From contig JBIKTM010000011.1 of the NCBI GenBank assembly GCA_044348085.1, positions 1 to 64,000 on the forward strand: a stretch of 64,000 bases of DNA, given 5' to 3'. The translations under genes and the position numbers were made by a program. The notes below the pieces were generated by a model that saw nothing but the letters and a program-made list of their open reading frames with translations, did no database searches and had not been told where the DNA came from. Shown here one piece after another: positions 1 through 6,424 of the stretch (position 1 is its first letter; every line of letters begins with the position of its first letter). The stretch is from Verrucolacustris sp044348085 (GTDB lineage Bacteria; Verrucomicrobiota; Verrucomicrobiia; Methylacidiphilales; Verrucolacustridaceae).

Positions 1-410
1 ACTACAACACGGCTACAACCACAGTAAGTTTGACAGTCAATCCGGCTGGTACGACCTACAGCGGTTGGTTGAATGGGGCGGGTGCATCTGATGCGGCGTT
101 CTTGGATTACGTCTTTGGGGCGGCGACTCCAGGTACGCTGGATCCGAGCCTGAGGCCAACGGTTGCGGTAACAGGTGGAAATCTGGTCCTGACCTACAAC
201 GTAAGGCAAGGAACGTCGGGGTTGACGGTGACTCCGAAGACAAGTGCTGATCTAGCTGCAGGCCCAAGCGGGTGGGTGACAGATGGTGTTACTGTCGACA
301 ATGTCGGGACTGCCACCACAGTGAACGGAGTGAGCGTTCAGCAGAAGACAGCCAGCGTTCCAGTCAGTGGAGCTAAGAAGTTCCTGAGAGTGGAAGCGGT
401 CCAGGAGTAG
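1..410 (+). CDS. C-terminal part of a large secreted/surface protein (5' end outside window)
   Basis: The frame is open from the left edge and ends at TAG 408-410, so this is the tail of a longer gene. The first residues (Y-N-T-A-T-T-T-V-S-L-T-V) look like the last strand of an Ig-like repeat. The remaining 120 or so residues form a module that recurs at the C-termini of two other giant proteins here, ending near 41198 and 46349. All three share a small helix with L-x-x-Y-x-x-G, a W about midway, and a final K-(K/R)-F-(L/M)-x-(L/V)-(E/K)-A stretch a few residues from the stop. The Thr/Gly/Val-rich composition fits an exported beta-rich protein. A strong terminator follows. The catalytic or binding part, if any, is not visible, so no function is assigned. 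Confidence 0.8.
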   Translation, partial: YNTATTTVSLTVNPAGTTYSGWLNGAGASDAAFLDYVFGAATPGTLDPSLRPTVAVTGGNLVLTYNVRQGTSGLTVTPKTSADLAAGPSGWVTDGVTVDNVGTATTVNGVSVQQKTASVPVSGAKKFLRVEAVQE

Positions 411-430
411 TTGGTTTAGGATGTTGTTTC

Positions 431-471
431 AAAGGGCCCCGAGGCGCAAGTCTCGGGGCCCTTTCGTTTTT
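431..471 (+). terminator. Rho-independent terminator
   Basis: There is a perfect 13-bp stem: AAAGGGCCCCGAG at 431-443 pairs with CTCGGGGCCCTTT at 452-464 around an 8-nt loop. TTTCGTTTTT follows. It lies 20 bp after the stop of the truncated surface-protein gene and is the clearest intrinsic terminator in the window. Confidence 0.93.
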
Positions 472-516
472 GGGGAAAAATAGATTTCGTTCTAGCTTTA
501 AACCTTAAGCTAGTAC

Positions 517-567
517 GGATGACCCCGACTTGTCGGGGTCATCCTAGGACGACCGGGACGGTCGTCC
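517..567. repeat. Tandem palindromic (REP-like) hairpins
   Basis: There are two adjacent perfect hairpins. GGATGACCCCGAC (517-529) pairs with 532-544 across a TT loop, and GGACGACCG (547-555) pairs with CGGTCGTCC (559-567) across GGA. CTAGTACGGA before and TCCGTACCTAG after nearly match as an outer inverted repeat. No coding potential was seen. The hairpins are not followed by a T-tract, so a REP/BIME-type element is more likely than a terminator. Confidence 0.7.
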
Positions 568-606
568 GTACCTAGGCTCGGGGTTCAAACGTCCGTGCCG
601 GATTGT

Positions 607-786
607 GGACGCAGAGGCCTGCTTTTGGACGCAGGGCCTGCTTTTGGACGCAGAGGCCTGCGTCCCTACAGAATGTTGAATGCTCTGGGGCCGGGATCGA
701 ATGCAGAGGCCTGCTTTTGGACCCAGAGCCTGCGTCCCTACAGAATGTTGAATGCTCTGGGGCCGGGATCGAATGCAGAGGCCTGC
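607..786. repeat. Intergenic direct repeats: 58-bp unit twice plus short GGCCTGC-type units
   Basis: A 58-bp unit starting CCTGCGTCCCTACAG occurs at 657-714 and again at 729-786, a 72-bp period, with no mismatch that I can see. It is preceded by shorter iterations of GGACGCAG(A)GGCCTGCTTTT from 607 to about 656, and the same short unit joins the two long copies. The array ends about 48 bp before the serA start, so it fills the serA leader. Open frames through it are only translations of the repeat. Confidence 0.85.
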
Positions 787-833
787 GCCCTACCTAGCGT
801 TGCCCTCTGGGGTGGCTCTGCTAGAACTTCTTA

Positions 834-2429
834 ATGCCATCCAAGTATAAGGTTTTTGTGACGGACGGGGTCTCCCCCAGCGGAGTGGATGTGCTGAAGG
901 CGTGTCCACAGATCGAGGTGATTGAAAGTCCTACCCTGAAGGAGAAGGAGCTTCTCGAAAAGTTGAAGGGTTGCGATGCGCTTGTGGTGCGCAGCCAAAC
1001 CCAGGTCAGCAAAGCAGTCTTGCAGGGGTGTCCAACCGTCAGGGCGGTGGGTCGGGCTGGAGTAGGGGTGGACAATGTGGATGTGGATGCGGCTACCGAA
1101 AAGGGTGTGGTGGTGATGAACACTCCTGCAGGAAACACAGTGAGTACGGCAGAGCAGGCGTTCACCCTGCTTTTGGGGCTAGCCCGGCATTTGCCCCAGG
1201 CTCATGCCTCGATGTCGGCAGGTCAGTGGGATCGGAAAAGTTTTCAGGGAACAGAGTTGAATGGGAAGACGCTGGGAATTTTGGGAATGGGTAGGATCGG
1301 GGGAGAGGTGGCTCGAAGGGCGATCGCGTTTGGGATGCGAGTAATGGCATTCGATCCGTATCTGTCGGCGGGGAAGGCACGGAGTTTGCAGGTGGAACTG
1401 ATCGATCGGGTGGAGGACCTGTTGCCACAGGTGGATTTCATCACGATGCATTTGCCGATGACGGATGAGACGAAGGGAATTTTGAGTGAGGAGCGGCTGA
1501 AACTTTGCCGCAAGGGGGTGAAGATTGTGAACTGCGCGAGAGGCGGGTTGGTGGGAGAGGCGGTGTTGTTAAAGGCGATTGAGGCGGGTCAGGTGGGTGG
1601 AGCCGCGCTGGACGTTTTTGAGGAAGAGCCGCTGACGGCGGATCATCCGCTAAGGAAGAACAAGAAGGTGATTTTAACTCCTCACTTGGGGGCATCGACC
1701 GCTGAGGCGCAGGAGAGTGTGGGGATCGAGATTGCCGAGGCAATCCGCGATTATCTAACCGAGGGTGCGGTGCGGAACGCGGTGAATATTCCGAGTGTGG
1801 ATGCGAGGACGATGGCCAAGTTGCGGCCTCAGATTGAGTTCGGGTTTCGGTTGGGAAGATTGTTGTCGCAGATTGCGCCAAGTCGTTGCGATCGGTTGAC
1901 GATCAGTTATGCGGGGAAAATTGGTGAGGAGGATACGACTCCGATCACGAGGAGTATTTTGAAGGGGTTTCTTTTTGGGGCGGGTGGGGGAGAGGTGAAT
2001 GAGGTTAATGCGCCGAAGATGGCGGCGAATCTGGGGTTAAAGTTGAGTGAGACGAAGCAGGCAGAGCCTGGGGAGTATGCGGAGCTGATTTCCGTGAGGG
2101 CGGGTCAGGGTTCGAATGAGGCGGAGGTGAGCGGGACGTTCTTTGGTACGAGTCCCCGCATTGTCCGGATCAATGATCAGTGGATGGAGGCGCGGCCGGA
2201 GGGATTCCTTTTGTTGATGGAAAACAAGGATCGTCCAGGAATCGTGGGATGGATCGGGACCCTGCTTGGGAAACATAAGGTGAACATTGCCAGCATGACT
2301 CTCAGTCGCAGCGCGCCGGGATCGAAGGCGTTGAGCGTGTTAAATCTGGATTCGGCCCCTGGGGAAGAGGTTTTGAAAGAGATGCTTGCCGATAAGGATA
2401 TTACCTCGGTAAAGGTGGTGAAGATTTAG
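834..2429 (+). CDS. serA: D-3-phosphoglycerate dehydrogenase (SerA), ACT-domain form
   Basis: It oxidises 3-phosphoglycerate to 3-phosphohydroxypyruvate with NAD, the first step of phosphorylated serine synthesis. The 531-residue product has the long type-1 layout: substrate/nucleotide-binding domains (about 1-310), an intervening allosteric-substrate-binding domain (about 320-450), and a C-terminal ACT domain (about 455-531, RPGIVGWIG) that normally senses serine. G151-M-G153-R-I-G156 is the NAD loop. R236 (NCARGG) and H284 (PHLGAST) fit catalytic positions, with the Glu in the DVFEEEPL segment. The ATG at 834 gives the standard N-terminus (KVFVTDGVSPSGV). No good Shine-Dalgarno is visible and the leader is the repeat array. 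The stop overlaps the first G of a G-rich element. Confidence 0.97.
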   Translation: MPSKYKVFVTDGVSPSGVDVLKACPQIEVIESPTLKEKELLEKLKGCDALVVRSQTQVSKAVLQGCPTVRAVGRAGVGVDNVDVDAATEKGVVVMNTPAGNTVSTAEQAFTLLLGLARHLPQAHASMSAGQWDRKSFQGTELNGKTLGILGMGRIGGEVARRAIAFGMRVMAFDPYLSAGKARSLQVELIDRVEDLLPQVDFITMHLPMTDETKGILSEERLKLCRKGVKIVNCARGGLVGEAVLLKAIEAGQVGGAALDVFEEEPLTADHPLRKNKKVILTPHLGASTAEAQESVGIEIAEAIRDYLTEGAVRNAVNIPSVDARTMAKLRPQIEFGFRLGRLLSQIAPSRCDRLTISYAGKIGEEDTTPITRSILKGFLFGAGGGEVNEVNAPKMAANLGLKLSETKQAEPGEYAELISVRAGQGSNEAEVSGTFFGTSPRIVRINDQWMEARPEGFLLLMENKDRPGIVGWIGTLLGKHKVNIASMTLSRSAPGSKALSVLNLDSAPGEEVLKEMLADKDITSVKVVKI

Positions 2430-2466
2430 GGGGGATAGGGGTTAAGGGGTTAAGGGGTTAAGGGGG
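2429..2466 (+). repeat. G-rich telomere-like tract, strong G-quadruplex motif
   Basis: Five G-runs (6, 4, 4, 4 and 5 G) are separated by ATA, TTAA, TTAA and TTAA, beginning on the last base of the serA stop codon. This meets the usual G3+ N1-7 quadruplex definition on the plus strand. Related GGGGTTAAGG-type tracts occur at 46537-46588 and, inverted, at 3055-3100. Confidence 0.85.
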
Positions 2467-2526
2467 CAGAACAAAAAAAGACTCAAAAGAGCGAATCCTT
2501 TTTGGATTTGGTCGGTTTAATCTTGT

Positions 2527-3033
2527 ATGGAGGACTTTAAGATCTCGCTTCTTTGGGTTCGGGATCAACCAGTTATTTTGGACTACCATTTAGCTGCGCT
2601 TTATGAGGTAAAAACGAAGAGGCTGAATGAGCAGGTTCGGCGCAATCGGTTTCGCTTTCCTGAGGACTTTGTGTTTCGGCTCACGCCAATCGAGTGGGAG
2701 AAGGTGGTCGCAAATCGCGACCACCTATGCAAACCGTTCTACGCGAATATTTTGCCAATGGCTTTTACCGAGCAGGGGGCGTTGATGGCATCCACGGTAT
2801 TGCATTCGTCAAAGGCCATTCAGATGAGCATTTATATTGTAAGGGCGTTTGTGAAGATGCGGATGGAGATGTCTGCAAACGAGATTATTTTGAGAAAGCT
2901 GGCTGAAATCGATCGAACTTTACTGATGCACGATGATGGCTTGAGGGATCTCTATGAAAAGTTGATGCCTTTGTTGGAGCCAAATGGAGAGCCTAAAAAG
3001 AGGAAGATTGGGTTTGGGAAGGAAAGGTTTTAG
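2527..3033 (+). CDS. ORF6N-domain protein
   Basis: The 168-residue product matches the ORF6N domain (a KilA-N-associated DNA-binding module found in phages, mobile elements and scattered chromosomal genes). It begins with a strand-rich segment (LLWVRDQPVILDYHLAALY), then V-K-T-K-R-L-N-E-Q-V-R-R-N, F-P-E-D-F-V-F-R-L-T, the AFTEQGALM motif, and a helix ending VRAFVKMR. The last 60 residues are a charged helical tail ending KKRKIGF. Its partner and role are unknown; a regulatory or phage-derived function is inference. It sits between serA and a beta-lactamase-like gene and is bracketed by G-rich tracts in opposite orientation, as an inserted cassette might be. No Shine-Dalgarno sequence is evident. 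Confidence 0.85.
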   Translation: MEDFKISLLWVRDQPVILDYHLAALYEVKTKRLNEQVRRNRFRFPEDFVFRLTPIEWEKVVANRDHLCKPFYANILPMAFTEQGALMASTVLHSSKAIQMSIYIVRAFVKMRMEMSANEIILRKLAEIDRTLLMHDDGLRDLYEKLMPLLEPNGEPKKRKIGFGKERF

Positions 3034-3404
3034 TAAGGCGACGAAGGGAATTGGCCCCCTAAGACCCGCCCCCGCCTATTGATCCCCTTAAACCTTCCCC
3101 GACCTTTGCGGTTTGCCCTCCGGGCGCGGTGGCTTGGGTGCTTTCGCACCCGCGCAATCAGGTTTCTCATTCCATGATGGATGGGATCTCTGCTTACGCA
3201 GTGGAATTGTTCGCCCTACCTAAGCAGGGTTATACACAGAGAGTTGTTAAGATATAAAATATTTACTTAAGTTCATGATAGGCAGCATTTTTATTGGGAA
3301 TCTCACAATGTTCTTCCGAAGTTATTCGCATAGCGGTTAGGCGGTTGTTCAGGGCTATTGGGGGGAGTCTCGATCGTTTTTAAGATTCGGGATATCCTTG
3401 GGAT
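3034..3404. other. Intergenic region with C-rich tract and small hairpins
   Basis: There is no gene-like frame in these 371 bases. The first part (3055-3100) has C-runs of 5, 3, 5, 4 and 4, so the minus strand is quadruplex-prone and resembles the tract at 2429-2466 in reverse orientation (CCCCTTAAACC). Two small hairpins follow: GCCC(TCC)GGGC at 3115-3125 and GGGTGC(TTTC)GCACCC at 3136-3151. After 3230 the composition turns AT-rich, which could hold the promoter of the next gene, but no clear -35/-10 pair was seen. Confidence 0.6.
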
Positions 3405-4112
3405 ATGAAGGGGGCGCTTTTCATAGGATTGATGGGGATATGGTCGGTCGCATTAGGCGAGGATAAGTACCCGAGCGGGATGACGATTTTGGAGACAGCA
3501 AATGGCGGGGAAATGCAGGTGGTGACGGGAAACAAAGCTGAGATGGATGTCGCTCGACAGCCGGCTTCCACTTTTAAGGTAGTGATAGCGTGGGCGGCGT
3601 TGGATCGGGGGTTGGTCCAAGATTTGGAGACTCCGTTGGAGGGGGCAGAGGGATTGGGGTTGAGGCAGTCGCTTCAGAAATCGATCAATCCGCCCTTTGC
3701 CATTTTAGCGGAAAAGTTGGGTGGGGAGGTTTTGGGAGAGTACGCGGAGCGGAGCGGTCTGATCGAGGGAAAGATTCCGAAGGGTTGGATGAAGGCAGGA
3801 GGTCAGGAGGCGGCCCATGCGGCAGATCTGAAAACAACCCTACGAAGGGAACATTCGATGGCACTCGCCTGGATGCGTGGCACCGCCCCTTGGGATGGAG
3901 AAGCAGGGAAAAAGTTACAGGATGCTCTGGTCTGGAAAGGGGAGAAGGTTCTCCTACGGGCGAAAACCGGCTCGTACGGGGGTTGTCTATGGATGACGGG
4001 ATACGCAGCCGATAAGGCGGTGACTGTCTTTATGGAGGGGCCTGTCTCTCGGAGGCCTGAAATTCTCAAAGCTTTTTTCGGTCGGTGGGGAGTGGAACCT
4101 GCCACCCCGTAA
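3405..4112 (+). CDS. Class D beta-lactamase-like / penicillin-binding-type serine acyltransferase
   Basis: The 235-residue product has an N-terminal hydrophobic segment (about 4-17) consistent with export. It carries the three active-site motifs of the penicilloyl-serine family: S55-T-F-K58 within P-A-S-T-F-K, S93-I-N95, and K187-T-G189. The P-A-S-T-F-K context is typical of class D (OXA) beta-lactamases and BlaR/MecR sensor domains. It is somewhat shorter than usual OXA enzymes (about 250-275). The second motif is SxN, as in PBPs and class A enzymes, rather than the SxV common in class D. Hydrolysis of beta-lactams is therefore possible but unproven; a cell-wall transpeptidase-like role is equally open. 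It is transcribed in the same direction as purB 73 bp downstream. Confidence 0.8.
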   Translation: MKGALFIGLMGIWSVALGEDKYPSGMTILETANGGEMQVVTGNKAEMDVARQPASTFKVVIAWAALDRGLVQDLETPLEGAEGLGLRQSLQKSINPPFAILAEKLGGEVLGEYAERSGLIEGKIPKGWMKAGGQEAAHAADLKTTLRREHSMALAWMRGTAPWDGEAGKKLQDALVWKGEKVLLRAKTGSYGGCLWMTGYAADKAVTVFMEGPVSRRPEILKAFFGRWGVEPATP

Positions 4113-4185
4113 TTAAAAAGACCTCGTTAATAAGTTAGGGTTGGCACTTGTGGGATGCGTTCCGCTTCAGCACTTTAAGAGCTAG

Positions 4186-5481
4186 ATGATTTCCCGCTAT
4201 TCCCGTCCTGAAATGAGCGCAATTTGGTCGGAGGAGGCCAAACTGACACGCTGGTTGGAGATCGAGATTCTTGCGTGTGAGGGGATGGCGAATCGGCGGA
4301 TCATTCCGCGTAAAGATGCCCGTACGATTCGGCGCAAAGCGAAGTTTAACCTACGGAAGGTTCATGAAAACGAAAAGAGGACGAAGCATGATGTTTTGGC
4401 TTTCTTGGAGGATGTGGCTTCGCACGTGGGTCCCGCAGGGCGATGGATTCATCAAGGGCTGACTTCCTCCGATATTCTCGACACCACGTTGGCGTGGCAG
4501 TTGCGGGATGCGGCCGATTTACTGATTGAGGGGATACGGAAGGTGAAGGCGGCGGCCGCTATGCGGGCACGCAAGCACCGAGGGATGTTGACGATTGGGC
4601 GGACGCACGGAATCCATGCAGAACCTACGAGCCACGGAATTCGCATGGCTCTTTTGCACGACGAGTTTTGCCGGGCGGAGGAGAGGTTGGTGGCGGCACG
4701 AGATGAGATTGCAGTGGGAAAACTTTCCGGTGCGGTGGGCACCTACGCCCACTTAGATCCTTCGATCGAAGCGTTTGTCTGTAAAAAATTAAAACTCAAA
4801 CCCGGAGCGGCCACTCAGGTAGTGCCGCGGGATCGGCATGCAGCCTTTGCGTTGGCTCTCTCGCTGGTGGCGGCTAGTGCGGAGCGGTGGGCGACGGAGT
4901 TTCGGCATCTTCAGCGGACGGAGGTTGGGGAGGTTGAGGAGCCTTTTGCCAAGGGACAGAAGGGGAGTAGTGCGATGCCCCATAAACGGAATCCGGTGAA
5001 CGGGGAGCGGATTTGTGGATTGGCGCGGATTGTGAGGGGTCATGCAGTGGCGGCGTTGGAGAATGTGGCGTTGTGGCACGAGCGGGATATTTCCCACAGC
5101 TCGGCAGAGCGGATTCTTTTTCCCGATGCCACGACCTTGTTGGATTTTATTTTGAATGATCTTGAGGGATTGGTGAGGGGACATAAGGCGGATGGGAAGA
5201 GAATGTTGGCGAATTTGGGATCTTCCCGCGGACTGTGGGCTTCCCAAGGGGCCCTGCTGGCGTTGACCCGAGCGGGATTGGCCAGGAGAGAGGCGTACGA
5301 AGCGGTGCAGAAGCATGCGATGGCGACCTGGTTGGAGGGTGGCGCGGATTTCACGACACGGCTGGAGTCGGACCCTGAGTTGGGGCGGAAGATTGGGAAG
5401 AAGGGATTGCGGGAGGCGTGCGATGCGTTGCGGCATCTTCGTCACGAGCGGCTGATTCATCGCAGGTGTGGATTAAAATAA
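4186..5481 (+). CDS. purB: Adenylosuccinate lyase
   Basis: It cleaves SAICAR to AICAR and adenylosuccinate to AMP in purine synthesis, as a homotetramer. The 431 residues match the Bacillus-type length. Fumarase-superfamily signatures are in order: QGLTSSDILDT near residue 90, GRTHGIHAEPT near 140 (catalytic His), and the flexible loop GSSAMPHKRNP near 262. The start ATGATTTCCCGCTATTC gives the normal N-terminus M-I-S-R-Y-S-R-P-E-M. It leads the purine cluster, with purS 8 bp downstream, which fits a co-transcribed unit. No purine riboswitch-like structure was recognised in the 73-bp leader. Confidence 0.97.
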   Translation: MISRYSRPEMSAIWSEEAKLTRWLEIEILACEGMANRRIIPRKDARTIRRKAKFNLRKVHENEKRTKHDVLAFLEDVASHVGPAGRWIHQGLTSSDILDTTLAWQLRDAADLLIEGIRKVKAAAAMRARKHRGMLTIGRTHGIHAEPTSHGIRMALLHDEFCRAEERLVAARDEIAVGKLSGAVGTYAHLDPSIEAFVCKKLKLKPGAATQVVPRDRHAAFALALSLVAASAERWATEFRHLQRTEVGEVEEPFAKGQKGSSAMPHKRNPVNGERICGLARIVRGHAVAALENVALWHERDISHSSAERILFPDATTLLDFILNDLEGLVRGHKADGKRMLANLGSSRGLWASQGALLALTRAGLARREAYEAVQKHAMATWLEGGADFTTRLESDPELGRKIGKKGLREACDALRHLRHERLIHRRCGLK

Positions 5482-5489
5482 GAAGTTTT

Positions 5490-5735
5490 ATGAAAGCTGT
5501 TGTAACCGTGACACTGAAGCCATCGATTTTGGATCCGCAGGGGGAGGCGGTGGGGCACGCGATTCAAGCGATGGGAGTGAAGGGGGTGAAATCGGTCCGA
5601 ATCGGAAAGCATATTGAGTTGGAGATTGAAGGGGAGGAGAAGGGGTTGAGGGCGAAGTTGGAGGAGATTTCCAAGGAGTTGCTGAGCAATCCTGTGATGG
5701 AGAATTTTCATTTGGATGTGCGGGCCGGCGGATGA
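5490..5735 (+). CDS. purS: PurS subunit of phosphoribosylformylglycinamidine synthase
   Basis: This 81-residue product is the small dimeric subunit that bridges PurL and PurQ in the three-protein FGAM synthase. The start is placed at ATG 5490 (MKAVVTVTLKPSILDPQG). The frame is open further upstream, but those residues are the purB tail read in another frame and do not match the family. Typical features are the VTVTLKPSILDPQG opening, the GVKSVRIGKHIEL strand and a C-terminal NPVMENF segment. It overlaps purQ by ATGA (5732-5735), implying translational coupling and fixing the operon order purS-purQ-purL. Confidence 0.95.
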   Translation: MKAVVTVTLKPSILDPQGEAVGHAIQAMGVKGVKSVRIGKHIELEIEGEEKGLRAKLEEISKELLSNPVMENFHLDVRAGG

Positions 5736-6424
5736 GGTTTGCGGTCGTTCAATTTCCAGGATCGAACTGTGATCAGGACTGCGTGCACGCGTTGCAGGTC
5801 TTGGGGCAGGAGGCTCGGTTGGTGTGGCATCAGGAAACCAAGATTGATCCGAGTGAAGGGGTGATTCTGCCCGGGGGATTTTCGTATGGGGACTATTTGA
5901 GGTGTGGGGCGATTGCGAGATTTTCCCCAATCATGGGTGCGGTGAAAGCGGCGGCGGAGCGGGGTCAAGTGGTGGTGGGGATATGCAACGGATTCCAAAT
6001 TTTGTGTGAGGCGGGATTGTTGCCTGGTGCATTGACCCGGAACGAGGGGTTGCACTTTCGGTGTGAGACGGCGCACGTGCGGGTGGAAACGCCTGCGTCA
6101 CGATTCACGTCGTACTATGGGACGGGTGAGGTTTTGAAGATCCCGATTGCGCATGGGGAGGGGTGTTATCGAGCCAGTCCCGAGATTTTGCAGGAACTGG
6201 AAGCACAGCAGAGGGTGCTTTTCCGTTACTGCAATGCCGAAGGACAGGTGGTGGCTGAGGCAAATCCGAATGGGTCGAGTCACAACATCGCTGGGATTTG
6301 CAACGCAGGGAGAAATGTTTTGGGAATGATGCCACATCCCGAGCGGTGTTGTGAGATGGAGATGGGGGGGGTGGATGGACGGGGGATTTTGTTAGGGGCG
6401 GCAGGAGTATTGAAGCCGATATGA
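5732..6424 (+). CDS. purQ: PurQ, glutaminase subunit of FGAM synthase
   Basis: This class I glutamine amidotransferase releases ammonia from glutamine for PurL. The 230-residue product opens with FAVVQFPGSNCDQD. The nucleophile is C85 in GICNGFQIL, and the His/Glu of the triad lie in the C-terminal MPHPERCCE segment. The start is an ATG overlapping the purS stop and the stop TGA overlaps the purL ATG, so the three subunits appear translationally coupled. Confidence 0.97.
   Translation: MRFAVVQFPGSNCDQDCVHALQVLGQEARLVWHQETKIDPSEGVILPGGFSYGDYLRCGAIARFSPIMGAVKAAAERGQVVVGICNGFQILCEAGLLPGALTRNEGLHFRCETAHVRVETPASRFTSYYGTGEVLKIPIAHGEGCYRASPEILQELEAQQRVLFRYCNAEGQVVAEANPNGSSHNIAGICNAGRNVLGMMPHPERCCEMEMGGVDGRGILLGAAGVLKPI

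Noticed and set aside
607..786. CRISPR array
   Set aside because: Only two long copies, repeat unit 58 bp with a 14-bp spacer-like joint, no cas genes; not a CRISPR pattern.
595..834. Two overlapping open frames (79 and 64 codons) between the first gene and serA
   Set aside because: They are translations of the 58-bp and short direct repeats; the peptide repeats exactly as the DNA does and has no ribosome site.
4113..4185. Purine riboswitch ahead of purB
   Set aside because: The leader is 73 bp and no three-way junction with the conserved loop sequences is visible.
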